A stretch of 64,000 nt of DNA, taken from positions 565,769 to 629,768 of the forward strand of contig MU001504.1 of the NCBI GenBank assembly GCA_010093485.1, written 5' to 3'. Source of the DNA: Karstenula rhodostoma CBS 690.94. Taxonomy: Eukaryota > Ascomycota > Dothideomycetes > Pleosporales > Didymosphaeriaceae. How positions within the stretch are numbered: position 1 is the first letter of the stretch; each line of letters starts with the position of its first letter. The notes below the pieces were generated by a model. It saw nothing but the letters and a program-made list of their open reading frames with translations, did no database searches and had not been told where the DNA came from. A program made the position numbers and the translations under genes. Positions 45,458 to 56,405 of the stretch are shown piece by piece.

Positions 45458-46080
45458 CTTGAGAAGTTGTGCTGCTGCTGTGCAAATGATAGCTTCTGCT
45501 CTTTTTTATATTTCCCATTCAAAGCCTGCTTTATGTTTCCAGGTGCGGCTCTACGCGAGATGCCAAGTAGACGTACGACCTTCCTCATTCTGCGACCCGG
45601 GATGCTTGTTATTGCGTGACTTGCAATCGATTGTGAATCTAAATGCAAAATAGTCGTTGCCCAGAGAAGGGGGAGAGCAGACCTTCCCCTTGAGGTTAGT
45701 GGGAGTTGAGAAGTGCAAAGAACGCCATCTGTGACGATTGTCACAACATCGCATCAATCAATTCTCTTCACGATACTTATTATAGGCTATGTTGTGGTAA
45801 GTTTTCTTATTGGACCCTCTCTGCGAAGTTGCGTGCAGCCTCCTGACGTCAGAACCCTAGCTCCAGCTCGGTTCCGAAGAGGACAATCGACCTGCACAGC
45901 ACAGCAACGCGATTTGTATAGAAGAGTCAGCGTCGAATAGCCATTCCATCGTGGGTGCTACCAAATCACACTTTAGACATGTCGCATGGATCGCTCTCCA
46001 CCAGCACAGAGAAGAAGCCTCGGCAACCCCTCACTTTCCTACCCCTCCATCCAATCCCCACCTAAACTCCGCACCCACGT
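45458..46080. other. Intergenic, carboxypeptidase promoter
   Basis: 623 bases. Contains the perfect inverted repeat TGTGAC-GATT-GTCACA at 45730-45745, 273 bases upstream of the carboxypeptidase start. No gene. Confidence 0.45.
45730..45745. promoter_or_regulatory. 16-bp inverted repeat upstream of carboxypeptidase
   Basis: TGTGAC and GTCACA arms with a 4-base spacer, a typical shape for a dimeric regulator site. No specific factor can be named. Confidence 0.35.
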
Positions 46081-46468
46081 CTACGACGTCGTCTTGGCCT
46101 CCTTGATCTCTCCCGCAATGATGGTGGGATGCTCGTTAGAAAACTTCTTAATGTCGGCAAAGATTTCGGCAGTCTCGGGTGCAGCGCCTGCCTTCTTGAA
46201 CGCGTCCAGGCTGTCGAATTCGAGCACGGCGCCTATGCTGTAGGGCGATTCAGGGTCGTCGTATCTTAACAGTGCGCAGTGATCAGTAGACGAAGCAAGA
46301 CAGATCGGCCAAGTTGGGCAATGGTATAGGAGCTTACTGCGTCACGGTGTACTTTCTGAGGCCGTATGGGGTCCAGTGTTTTGCGGCGAGTGGCATGTGT
46401 GTCGCGAGGTAGTAGTCCAGGTCGAAGGTCGCTTTGCGCGGGTAGAGGACAGAGATCTGCGCGGGCAT
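46081..46468 (-). CDS. EthD-domain (dimeric alpha/beta barrel) small protein
   Basis: Exons 46468-46338 and 46264-46081 (73-base intron with an unusual AAG acceptor); 104 residues. Sequence blocks: AQISVLYPRKATFDLDYYLA, THMPLAAKHWTPYGLRKYTV, then SIGAVLEFDSLDAFKKAGAA and PTIIAGEIKEAKTTS. The YY..HMPL motif and one-domain length are typical of EthD-family proteins, originally linked to ether-degrading P450 systems but in fungi mostly of unknown role, some acting as small cyclases or decarboxylases. No signal peptide. No secondary-metabolism neighbour is adjacent. Confidence 0.85.
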
Positions 46469-47071
46469 CTTGGAGGCTGTGATGAAGACCTGGCCTGAGT
46501 CAGCTTGGAGCGTCAATTGTAGACGTATGTGCCACCTTGTGCAGCGTGCAATCAAATTGTATGTTGTTTGTGTGTACTGGGGAGATGTTGCGAGATAATT
46601 AAGGTGAAAGGAAGTAGACGGGTTTTAAGCTGTCGGGTGTATGTGGATGCTGGACCCGCACCACGGCAGTCGGTCCGAGCCTGTTCCGCCATTGTTCCGT
46701 ACCTCCGTGGTGTACAGCATGGCAACCCGCGAGTTACAGCCAGCACGCTACATTCTGTACACTGAGAATGGTTTGCCTTGTTATCCGTGTGACGGAATTT
46801 GTTTCTTGTGCTGGATCTAGGATGTATAAGCAGTGGAAACCAGAAACCGGATGACAAACTCCGCAATCCTGTAGGGAAAAAAGCCATCCCCACATCCAGC
46901 AAAATCGAACCCTCCAGCTGACAGCTCCTATACCCTGGTTGAGATGAATGAATAACCTTCATCTTCCAAACATGACCAGTGTATCTTGTTTCGAGAAAAG
47001 AACGTCAGAACCAACACGCCACCGTTCTCCATCTTTGTCCTCATCGAACTTCGCACAAGCGACTTCGCGTC
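46469..47071. other. Intergenic
   Basis: 603 bases between the EthD start and the SAP-like gene's stop. Nothing recognised. Confidence 0.4.
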
Positions 47072-47917
47072 TTATATAGTAGGGCGAGTTTGGAGCTTGG
47101 GATTAACCATACTCTCCTTCAACACCACCTCCGATTCGGCTCCTGGCTTGACTCCTGTCTGGGGGAAACGCACGAAAGGAACAGGAACGTCGTTCCTCAT
47201 ACCTGCAATGCGAACGTGGCCCCACATGCGACCAGCTACTCCAACAGCAGTATCCGGTACTCTTGCCCAGACGTAGCCCATGCTCGCCATCCCTTCAAGT
47301 CGTAGTCCTACAACGACGTGCTGCTCTTGCGCGATGGTGGTCAACAGGACTTGGTGGGTTCCCTTGACAGCAATGCTCTCCCGAGATGCTACAGTGGCTT
47401 CCAAGATACGGATAGAGGAGGCAGGGGTAGTGTTGCGCGTAGGCAGAATGGTATTGATGATACTGCCATCTTCTTCATGCGTGAGATCGGTTAGGCGGAA
47501 GCGGAGTGCGGGATCGAGACCCACGAAGGCGCCCGGAAGCTGGCTGCCTTCGATCCAGCAAGAGAGACCGGACTCAAGGAAGAGTTGGAGAGCAGGGAAG
47601 AAAGTGTTCATCGTCCAGTGTACGATACCTGAGGGTGCTATTGAGCGAGGTGCAAGAGGGAATTGAAAGAGACTCGACTTACATTCGCCCACAAGCATAC
47701 TCGCCAGGACCGTCTTGCCAAACTCACAGCTCATCTTCCACGTGTACACCGCATTAGACATTCCAATGGCAATGCCTACCTCGGTAGCGATGGTACCGCG
47801 CTGTTCGTCGTCCTCCTTCAAGCGCTCAGCGACCTCGTCCTGGGATCCGTAAGCTTGGAACCCTCGGCGAGTGAGCTCGTGGTGTAGATCAACCTTGGCG
47901 CATTGGTAGTAGTCCAT
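47072..47917 (-). CDS. SAP-like N-terminal domain protein of unknown function
   Basis: Open throughout, 281 residues from ATG 47917. The N-terminus (YQCAKVDLHHELTRRGFQAY, then GSQDEVAERLKEDDEQRG) fits a SAP-type helix-turn-helix, usually nucleic-acid binding. The remainder (FFPALQLFLESGLSCWIEGS, ALRFRLTDLTHEEDGS, HQVLLTTIAQEQHVVVGLRL, MWGHVRIAGMRNDVPVP) is beta-rich and not recognised. A 45-base segment, about 47637-47681, starts GTAAGT and ends AATAG; its removal keeps the frame and joins VGE to SPSGIVHWT, so it is probably an intron without stop codons. Spliced length would be 266 residues. Confidence 0.7.
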   Translation of the reverse strand: MDYYQCAKVDLHHELTRRGFQAYGSQDEVAERLKEDDEQRGTIATEVGIAIGMSNAVYTWKMSCEFGKTVLASMLVGECKSSLFQFPLAPRSIAPSGIVHWTMNTFFPALQLFLESGLSCWIEGSQLPGAFVGLDPALRFRLTDLTHEEDGSIINTILPTRNTTPASSIRILEATVASRESIAVKGTHQVLLTTIAQEQHVVVGLRLEGMASMGYVWARVPDTAVGVAGRMWGHVRIAGMRNDVPVPFVRFPQTGVKPGAESEVVLKESMVNPKLQTRPTI

Positions 47918-49223
47918 TTGAGGTTGAGGTGTAGATGTATGATTGAGAAATTAGGTCCAATCGAGGCGGGTTAAGCATAAAGAAACTAAAGAGCGTCGGT
48001 GCCTAAATCTCTGCTCGGTCGTGCTCATAGCTAAACTGCTTCGCCCAGGTGCGACGCCTCGGTGAACGAAGATTCTCTCTGATGGCGTGGCCCTTGCGCG
48101 TGACCATCTGGCAAACAACCTTGATTGAATAGACCGGAACCTTAACGTGTGAAGGTCGATTCGAATAGCAAACAGAGATCTCAATGCGCTATGAGCTCAC
48201 ATGTTTCCTAGCAAGGCATGCCTGCCGAACCTGCTGCTGAGATGGAGATGTTCGTCGTGCATGTTTTTCAGAGACCAAACTGTTGTCTGGTTTCCGTCCT
48301 TGATCGTGCTGGGAGCGCGTACCCACTATACACAGGTGTCGGAGAGGAACATGCTCCCCAGCTGGAGTATTATTAAAGTTCCCTGCTATGCTGCGGCTAA
48401 CGGTCGTGTCTAAGGGCGGCTATCGCAAGGAGCTTCGGAAGGTAAACCCTTTCAATGTTAGAGTTCCGTTTATCATTAGAGCAGCATTAGTACTCTGATG
48501 CTGCAATGCTTAACATGTTAAGTTTGCATGCATCTCGTAAATTCGAAGCGGAGAGACGTATTCAACGTTATCCATATGGTGGCGTCGTGGCGTTGATGAA
48601 TACAAGATCCTCAAGCACATCGTGGCCCACCTCAATGGTCCAGCCGAAGGAACTTTCGCGGCAGAAAAAACACAGTGTCGGGTATGATCTCACTAAGCAC
48701 AACCACAGGTGACGTGACAAGCCACCTAACTTTTATCATCCATCATTGCTCGCGGCCCTCACCGATCATCTGCACATTACAACCCCTGGAATATCAGCCT
48801 CTCTGTCCACACGTGTCTGCGCATCCATTACTCTGCTCACCCGCTCCAACCGTAAACCCTTATCCTGCCAACGCGCTCCACGCCCATTACGTCAACCGCA
48901 CCGCGCCCGGTCCAAAATCTCACTCGCATCTTACACAGGCCAGCCTTCCGCTACGCCCCATCCCTGACCGCCACGGCATCCCACTCAACCCAATCGCAGC
49001 CCTAACGACCCAGCGTTGCAAGCCACCCCCAGCCCGGCCCCCACACCACCGCGGGCTACCCGCCAATCACGTGCCGCTTCCAAATTCCAGCGGCCCCCCC
49101 GAGGCCAGCACTCCCCATCCGGCATTTGTATCCGGCTCCTCCCGACAGGCAGCCTGCTTGAGACGCCGATCCAGACCAGAGGTTCCCCTGGACCAGACCC
49201 GCAACATCCGACGCCGCACAAGC
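47918..49223. other. Intergenic, upstream of SnoaL-like gene
   Basis: 1.3 kb. The downstream frame remains open upstream to 48675 but this part is Pro/His/Thr-rich with no family resemblance and is treated as leader. No other gene. Confidence 0.4.
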
Positions 49224-49703
49224 ATGTCGTCAGGCCAGCAGCAGAAGCAGAAGCCATCCGCGGCTGTCCTCCGCAAAGGCGCGCACGCCTTCTGCGCCGC
49301 GCTGCTGTCCCCGCCTGCGCCGTCGGACCTCTTGCAAACCTACTTCACCGCCGCGCCCAGCATCACCGAGCACGGGCCGCGCTGGGCGGCGTCCCGGCTG
49401 CCGTTTCTAGGGAAAACGTTCCAGGGGCGTGACGGCTGCGAGGAGTACTTCGGGCTGCTCGGCGAGGTGCTCGAGATGCAGTTGCCCGAGGACGCGCTGC
49501 CGGGATCCCAAGGATTCATTGTGGATGCCGAGGCGGGCATGGTGAGTGTGGTAGGGAAGGGGCATTTCAAGAGCAAGAAAACGGGCAAGGGATGGGACGA
49601 GCAGTTCATTTATCGGTTGAGTGATTTCGATGCCGAGGGGAGAGTTGGGCATTGGGAGATTTGGGCGGATCCGCTGAGTGCTTGGGATGCGGTCGGTGAG
49701 TGA
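49224..49703 (+). CDS. SnoaL/NTF2-like small protein
   Basis: Single exon, 159 residues from ATG 49224 (MSSGQQQKQKPSAAVLRKGA). Blocks suggesting a cone-shaped NTF2/SnoaL fold: HAFCAALLSPPAPSDLLQTY, FTAAPSITEHGP, LPFLGKTFQGRDGCEEYFGL, GMVSVVGKGHFKSKKTGKGW, DEQFIYRLSDFDAEGRVGHW, and EIWADPLSAWDAVGE. The pattern of an N-terminal helix pair, a short loop, F.G+.....YF and a strand E-W-(A/D)-D-P is common in fungal SnoaL-like proteins, which bind or transform small hydrophobic molecules. No signal peptide and no catalytic residue can be assigned with confidence. Confidence 0.78.
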   Translation: MSSGQQQKQKPSAAVLRKGAHAFCAALLSPPAPSDLLQTYFTAAPSITEHGPRWAASRLPFLGKTFQGRDGCEEYFGLLGEVLEMQLPEDALPGSQGFIVDAEAGMVSVVGKGHFKSKKTGKGWDEQFIYRLSDFDAEGRVGHWEIWADPLSAWDAVGE

Positions 49704-50111
49704 GTGCGATGTACATACTACGACATGACCAGGAGAAATCGAGGATGCGGTGTGATATAGTAAGATATTCCATAGTTGATCCAGCGAAGCTCTCTATAGA
49801 AGTAAAAGTAGGCTCGCAACAATAAAAAGTACAGGATATGTTTTGATGAAAATCGCTTTAGAATTGTCCTCCACTGGTCCTAAAAGAGAGCGGAGTACTG
49901 GGGGTGTGTTCCTCTCGCTGTGGTGATTCCAATAACGCCTAAGATGGTATCCATGAGCCCCGGGGTTCTTTCGTCCCTATGCCGTGATCCGTAATCGTAA
50001 TAGCCCCAGCCAAGAAAATCAGTAGTCGCTGTCATGTAGTGTAATGAAAATAATACATCGTCTCGAAGTCCCGCCTCAACCGACTGTCAGCCTTGTTTTG
50101 AGAGCGCCGCT
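49704..50111. other. Convergent 3' intergenic region
   Basis: 408 bases between converging genes; AT-rich with likely poly(A) signals (AATAAA-like at 49821). Nothing else. Confidence 0.4.
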
Positions 50112-51291
50112 TCATTCCATTGCTGTGAACAGGCACACTTGCCGTGCCATCTGGCTCGCCAGGAGGAGCTCTCGGAACACCTGATCCACGCCGCCCGCGA
50201 AATGGATGGTATAGCTCTCGACTTTGCCCTTCCGCTTCTTCTCGCCCCAGACCAGCTTTGTTGGGGCTGCATCGTCCACCTTCTTTCCGCTCCGGCTGCC
50301 GGGCTTGACGTAGTCTTTCTTGTATTCGTAAAGTGTCTCCGGCATCACGTCGTCGTGCGGGTCGCCCGGCTTCCAGACAAACTTGCGCCCACCATAGGTG
50401 AACCGCCGCGGTGACCAGGGGATCTTGTTCTGTCTGTCGGGATACTCCTTGATTGGCGTAGCGAACGGACCGCGGAGACGGATGCATCGTGACTTGTAGG
50501 CGGCTTTGGCGTCGAGCTTGTCGATGCCCGATAGCAAGACGTCGATGCAAGATTGCGGGTACTCGGCAACACGGAAGAAAGCAGCTGAAGTGACCTGGTT
50601 GTCACCGCGATGCGACTCGGCTTCCAGCCTGTAGAGTGAATACCGGTCGGAGAATTCGCGGGCCGTGTAGATGAACTTGCGGGATGCCGAGGTGGTCCAT
50701 TCACGGGTGCGGTGGAGGTGGTAGGTTACGGGTGGCTGTGAGGGGTCGAGCATGGTATAGAAGGGAATGTCGGGCGAGGGCATCTCCTCGTAGAGGGGCG
50801 TATACGACATGGGCGAGTAGTTGGCCTGCCATGTGAGGAGGTTGTGGACCTAGGCTGGCGTTAGCGACGGGCCGTTGACAACTCCCCACCGAACCAAGAT
50901 GATCCAGGCGCGCACTAGAACGTACCGACGACAGGCTGCCACTCTCCTCGTCCAGGTCGCCATTTGCACCCCAGTGGTTGGGGGCGGGCACGAAGACGCA
51001 CTCGTTGCCGTCCTCGTCCTCGAAGCCGCTGCCGCTCTCCAGGTGCGGCTTAAGCGCGCGTTGGCGCTCGCGGTGGAACATGATCTGGGTGCGTGCGATG
51101 CGGCGGTACTCGTCCGAGTTCTCGTCGGGCGATATGCTGACCAGCGAGTGCTCCATCTCCCGCTCCAGGGCGAGGGCGGCGGCCTCGTGCTGCATGTAGG
51201 ACGTGTCGTAGAGCTGTGCGTGCTCGCTCTCAAAGGCAGAGCTCCGCATCATCTCCAGGTGCTCACGAGTCATGACCTCCATGTTGCCCAT
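50112..51291 (-). CDS. Conserved fungal protein of unknown function
   Basis: Exons 51291-50926 and 50849-50112 (76-base intron); 367 residues. The N-terminal third is charged and helical (MTREHLEMMRSSAFESEHAQ, EYRRIARTQIMFHRERQRAL). The C-terminal two thirds look like one beta-rich domain: PVTYHLHRTREWTTSASRKF, DRYSLYRLEAESHRGDN, SPRRFTYGGRKFVWKPGDP, ESYTIHFAGGVDQVFRELLL. The join SLSS-VHNLLTWQANYSPMSY is well phased. Strand content and Trp/Tyr distribution could suit a Tubby or LURP-one-like barrel, but that is a guess. The frame is open to 51438 because a CAGG microsatellite encodes ACLP repeats; the ATG at 51291 avoids this. Confidence 0.7.
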
Positions 51292-51387
51292 GGCGGCGGG
51301 GGACGCTGAGCGACAGTCTGGGCGAGTGCGTGTGATGGAATAGCGGGTGCGAGATGGATGGAGGAGACGAGGAAAAGGTTGTGCTGG

Positions 51388-51422
<35 letters not shown>

Positions 51423-53581
51423 AGACAGCGTCAGGCACAGGCGTCAGAGCGGAGTGGTGCAGGCGCGCAGCTTACATGGCACTCGGCGTGCATGAGGGCA
51501 GCAGGACAGGACAGGGCAACTGGGCTGAAGAGCAGTCAGCTACCTACCCACCGCCGCCTGCCGCCAGCCGCCCGCCGGTGCAGCGAAGGGGACTAGGGAC
51601 TGGGGACTGGGGACTAGGGACGACGACTCCATGTCCGTAATCAAAGGATCCCTGAACGCAGGCGCCGTCGCAGTGCACGCTATGCCCCCCACGGCCACTG
51701 TAGATTGTGCCAATGCAACTGTCCACGCGCGCACCAATCTATCCACTGCCGAGTCTGCTATTCACGGGCCCTGCAACATTGCTCGTCGACGTGTGCTCGT
51801 TCCGGCGACCGGTTCGCGTGCAGCAGAAACAAGGCCCCAATCGCGCATAGCCGGTGTGCAGTGTGAGTGTGCAGTGTGTACAGTAGTTTCGCATACCAGG
51901 CCATTTGCGAGCATGGTCACGTGCATCTCACGCACCGAGTCTGGCTAGCCAGCCCCCATGCCATGGTTCGTTCAACGTTGCGCACCCTCTCCCCTTCCCC
52001 CCATGCAGCCATCGGACTCCGACCAGCCAGAGCCACCACTCGCTGCGCTGCCCACGACGCTCAGTCCTCTGCCTATCCCCAGAACGTGCCCGTACCTTGC
52101 GTGTCCGATTAGCTCCTTCGAGAAGAACCTGAAACCTTCCATACGAGCCACAAAATCCCCTGCGCGCCCCGATGCAGCAGCAATTCTCCTTGCCCGACGG
52201 CCCCCATCAGCCCAACACCAGCGAATGTGGTGATTTGGACGCTTTTACCCCGCGAGCCACTCGCAAGCGTGTGCGCTACAGGGCTGCAGAACGACGGTTC
52301 CACCCAAGCATCCGCTGCCGAGCCATCTGACTTGTTGTACCCTCGTCATGGCCTGTCGCAGTTCACTTGACCCGAAAGGAGCATGGCCTGGGCAAGGAAA
52401 TCCCAAGGCCGCCGACGCTGTCTCGGGTGGAGGACAGCAGACGCGACTCAGGGGCAAGCCTTGTGACTGTGTGGCGGTTCCTGGATCCTGAGGTGCACAA
52501 ACGCGTCACACCCGACACTGCATCTGAACGGCGACATTGAGGGCGCCCATGAGCCCGTCAGACGCGTTGCCAGGTCACCGCTTATTTATCCGCCTGAGAT
52601 CCCTCGCTGATCTCACTGGCACTTGTTGATAGCTCGTCCTGAGTCCCCAGCACATATGCCCGACTGGTCTTCTGTCAGAAATCGGACACGCCTTCGCTCG
52701 CTTGTTCCCTCGTCCTCTCTCTCGGCGACAGCGCGACTAGGCCCCTTGCATATCGTCAGCAACACCGAGTACGTGGAAAGACGTGCGCGGCACATGGTCA
52801 TGATGCAAGAGCTAGCCGTCCAAGGAGGTTACATTCCCACAGCAGTTGGAACATCCTCCGTCCTCGCCATATCCTCTTTCTCTGGCCCTGTTCCGCGTGT
52901 TTCTTACAAGAACCACTTCACGGGCCATGTTCCACGATAAAGACGCGCTCGTTTACTGCCTTACGGCGGCTTGCGCCAAACAGCCAGCCGAGCCAGATCA
53001 CCTGAACATATAGCCAAGGCTTTATCGTACTACCACTCGCCCGGGATGCAATGCGCCCAGCCCAGTAAATGACTACAATGGCTACCCATATCGCCACCTT
53101 ACCGACGATAACTTCTCGTATCGCGGGCGTAGCCGAACAATCACGGTGAGGCTGGCAACACAACATCGAACCGAACGCCACCAAGCTGGCATTCAGTAAA
53201 CAATCGCTCTCCCCGTCGTTGCAGCCAAGCTCGTTGCGAGATTGTTGGATCTATTGACCACGGCTGGAGCCGAAGACGAGACCTGATGCATTTTTCGCAT
53301 GGGGAAAGTGGGATCGCGTACGCTAGGCCATATGTGGAACATCGTAGCTGGAAATACGTAAACATCGGAACTCTCACGCTGCAGTAGATGTGGCGGCATA
53401 AATCAGTGCGCCATCTTTCTTATACGTAACGCAATGCTAACAAAGCCCTCCTGCGGAGCCCCAACTCGTGGTGGCGAGGAGCGAAAGTTTTCTCGTAAAT
53501 TTCCGAGAGAGTCCTGACGCTATTCAGTCTAGGGAAAGGATCTGGTCACCACCATCAACATGCATTTACTGTTATTCTCGC
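51292..53581. other. Long gene-poor interval
   Basis: 2.3 kb. Contains the CAGG microsatellite (51389-51421) and a GGGGACTAGGGACT-type degenerate run at 51588-51620. Open frames are short and domain-free. Confidence 0.4.
51389..51421. repeat. CAGG/GCAG tetranucleotide microsatellite
   Basis: About eight consecutive copies of GCAG-G type 4-base units. Lies just upstream of the conserved unknown gene's start. Confidence 0.9.
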
Positions 53582-53956
53582 ATGCCAACTTTTCACCCAA
53601 GCTTCCCGACCACTCCGTCAAATCAGAGCATTTCACTGAAACGAGGAGATGTTTCTCACTCAGAGACCTATATTGATACAAGTGCATTCGCATGTTGTAC
53701 ACAGCGTCAACAATCCAGGTACATCAAGTCCCCGACCACAAGCTCAAGATGCAAGTACACATCTAAATCTGGAACGACCCGCAAGCTGACCAACACATTG
53801 TACAACGCAACGCCGCAGAGGCCCCACCTCCCCCAACTTCCCCCAGAAACCCGTAACATGATCTGGAAACACGTATTCTCAGACATCGCCATCAAGCTTG
53901 ATGTCCCCATCTCATCTACGGCCAAGAACCCCTACCAGGTCCGCAATGTCGGATAA
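53582..53956 (+). pseudogene. Fragment of a 2EXR/F-box-like fungal protein
   Basis: Frame ends with LPQLPPETRNMIWKHVFSDI and AIKLDVPISSTAKNPYQ, then a stop at 53954. The motif LP.LP.E.RN.IW..V(F/L) is the usual start of the very large 2EXR/F-box-like family of filamentous fungi, which normally continues for another 150 or more residues. Here nothing of that kind follows in any frame that I can join. Probably a decayed or truncated copy, or an exon of a gene whose other exons I could not find. Confidence 0.4.
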
Positions 53957-54408
53957 TCTCCCGGGAGGAAATGAGTCCTGTTCAACGATTTGGTGACTGA
54001 CGTTCGTGGTGGACAAGAAGGATTGGCCTCGTGTCCTCGTTTCAGGCTCGTGCTGATGGGATCTGGGTTTGGCCTTGCTGATCCTTGGTGGTCCTGACGG
54101 AGATGGCGACGTCAATAACCTCACAAGGAATTAACATGTGAAGATTATGGGGGTAGGTAAAATCGCTGTTTCATACTCACGTAGTGCATGCTGGATACTG
54201 TACTCGGGAAGTCCAACCTGAGAGAACATCCATCCATTCATCACTCCAAGGCGCTTTCTAGGTACATAGCAGCCAGTGTCGTCGATTCATATCTGCATCG
54301 AAGAATAGAAGGAAAGAAGATATCAACATGGAGAAACAGAGGACATGCACCACTCGAAGAACCAAACAAACCCAACCACCACCCAACCACTCAAGCCTAC
54401 GCCTACGC
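53957..54408. other. Intergenic before the CE5 esterase 3' end
   Basis: 452 bases. Short imperfect repeat TACGCC-type run at 54400-54418 overlaps the esterase 3' end. No gene. Confidence 0.4.
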
Positions 54409-55095
54409 CTACGCCTTCGCCTTCGCAATAGCAAAGTTCGCCCCCGCCGACGCATACTTGCTCACCACCTGTGTATGCGGCGTCAAGCTGCTCCCACTGT
54501 CACAAAACAAATCGTTGGAGTCGCATATATCATCCAAGCGGCTCGCATACGTGTCGAGCGTGGTCGTCTTCGCCCGCTTGTAGATGCCACTCTTCGTGCT
54601 GGTGCCGGCATTGTAGCTCTTCCCCGCGACGTGGGCGGGGCTGGCGAAGCTCACGGCCGCCACAATGTTCTTGGTGTAGGTGGCGGCGAGCGCGGCCTCG
54701 GACGAGAAGCTCGCGCCGCCGAGGGCGTCGCCGACGACCTGGCCACCTTGCGAGTAGCCCAGGAGCACGATCTTGGAGTTCGGGCACGAGGTCGTGTAGC
54801 TGGTGATGGCTTTCTTGAGGTTGATCACGCCTGTGTTCTCCGAGGTCTCGTAGTTGTCGAGGGTGGCTGGGTAGCTGAGGCCGACAGAGACGGAGCCCGG
54901 GAGGGCGTTCTTGATGAGCGTGGACACGGAGGAGAGGGAGCCTTCGCCGACGGCTTGCGTGGAGCCGCGCGCAGAGATGATGTACACGGCGTTGCCGGTG
55001 ACGCAGGTGTTTTGGCGACCGAACAGCGAGCGCCAGGTGGGCGCCGCGGAGCCGAGGGTTGCGAGCCCGAGGGTGAGAAGGGTGGAGGTGTGCAT
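54409..55095 (-). CDS. Secreted CE5 esterase (cutinase / acetylxylan esterase family)
   Basis: Single exon, 228 residues. Signal peptide MHTSTLLTLGLATLGSAAP. Catalytic Ser in the nucleophile elbow LLGYSQGGQVVGDALGG; Asp and His follow in DDICDSNDLFCDSG and SLTPHTQV, completing a Ser-Asp-His triad. Other family features are the N-terminal VYIISARGSTQAVGEGSL (ARGS...G oxyanion region), conserved cysteines, SVGLSYPATLDNYETSENTG and SFASPAHVAGKSYNAGT. The short size and ARGSTQ/GYSQGG pairing suggest an acetylxylan-esterase-like or cutinase-like plant cell wall enzyme; the two cannot be separated from sequence alone. The gene has no intron. It stands alone in a gene-poor stretch. Confidence 0.92.
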   Translation of the reverse strand: MHTSTLLTLGLATLGSAAPTWRSLFGRQNTCVTGNAVYIISARGSTQAVGEGSLSSVSTLIKNALPGSVSVGLSYPATLDNYETSENTGVINLKKAITSYTTSCPNSKIVLLGYSQGGQVVGDALGGASFSSEAALAATYTKNIVAAVSFASPAHVAGKSYNAGTSTKSGIYKRAKTTTLDTYASRLDDICDSNDLFCDSGSSLTPHTQVVSKYASAGANFAIAKAKA

Positions 55096-56405
55096 GGCGG
55101 ACGGGAGGCGAGTGCAGTGAAGTGCAGGCTAAAACCAGAACCCGAGCGACAGACTGAGCGAAAGCTACTATTACTGCTGCCTCACGCCCCCTCAAACGAC
55201 GCGAGCTGGAGTCTACTTATACTCCTGCCCCGGTGGTGCCCTCGCCGGACGTTGGGCCCTATCCATCACCACCGTTAAATCACGACCGCCAGGTGGTACA
55301 CTTCACCGGTCCTGTTCGACGTCTACGCCAGGAGCAACACTCGGACGAAACGACCTGCATGAGGAAGGTCCAGAAGGCCAACTCTCGAGCACCGCTCGTC
55401 GAGTCACGCGTGCAGTCTTCCGGCTCTGCAGGCGGCGGGGTGTTGTGTCGGCTAGATTGCATCTGGCGTGGACCACGGTAGCGCATCGCACGCTACGTCG
55501 CGACGCTGCCTGTTTTGAGGCTGCGCGCCGGCGGGGTCGATCTGCGAGATGCACCCCTGCCGAGCGAAGCGTGATTGAGGGGTAGCATCCCGGCGTCGAT
55601 TGCAGCTCAACTTCCTGATGCGAACCGCGTAGTTCTGCTTCCGTGATCTTCGTTGGATTGCTTTAGTTGCAGAACTTCCTCTTTGGTGTGGTTCCGATGG
55701 GTGTATAGGAAGGCTTCTGCACTACGAGAGGGGTGCATTGCGCCCGTGGGCTAGAACATATGGTGAAAGCCAGAGGCTGATTCACTATCGACAAGCTGTC
55801 AGGAAGCCCGCTGTGGGAACCCAATGCGTTTGTGTGGGCTTTGGGCTTTGGGCCCGAACGCCTGGAGGTGTTGCCTCCGCAAGAGAGGGGTGGCAATGCA
55901 CGTAACGCAGACTAGGCGATGCCTCAAGCCCGACATATCCTCAACGAAATAGTAACAGAGACAGAAAACTAAGTATGACAAGCTGTTCCACGGCGCAGAG
56001 ACAGACCAACAGACCTCAAGAGCATGGGTATCAAAGAGAGCAGCATCTCTTGTTAAGCCAGGAGGCCTCTTACTGGCATGGAGATGTGTATTCGGTAGCG
56101 GAGTATATACACCGCAGATCAGGCGGTGAAGCGGGCATGACTTAGTGAATATGTGGAGCTGGGCTGGCTTCCCCACTAAGAGAAGACATTGTACAGGGTG
56201 GACGTGCAGTCACACATGTATACTCCGGTAGGTATGAATGGATGTTGATGCCACTAAAATGAGAACAAATGCGGAAGGTCGATACAAAACATGACATACC
56301 CAAAACGCGCCCCGGGTCCGCAGAAAGCGCGCTGCAGACTCCATGCGCGGGTATCGCCCCTTGACTCAATGCTGGAAACGTAAGAAAAGAGAAGAGAGAG
56401 GGGCA
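55096..56405. other. Intergenic, CE5 esterase promoter
   Basis: 1.3 kb. Short open frames only. Nothing recognised. Confidence 0.4.

Noticed and set aside
48675..49223. Upstream extension of the SnoaL-like protein by 183 residues
   Set aside because: Pro/His/Thr-rich translation without conserved features; the ATG at 49224 begins directly before the folded domain.
51292..51438. N-terminal extension of the conserved unknown protein encoding ACLP repeats
   Set aside because: Arises from translating a CAGG microsatellite; a better start lies at 51291.
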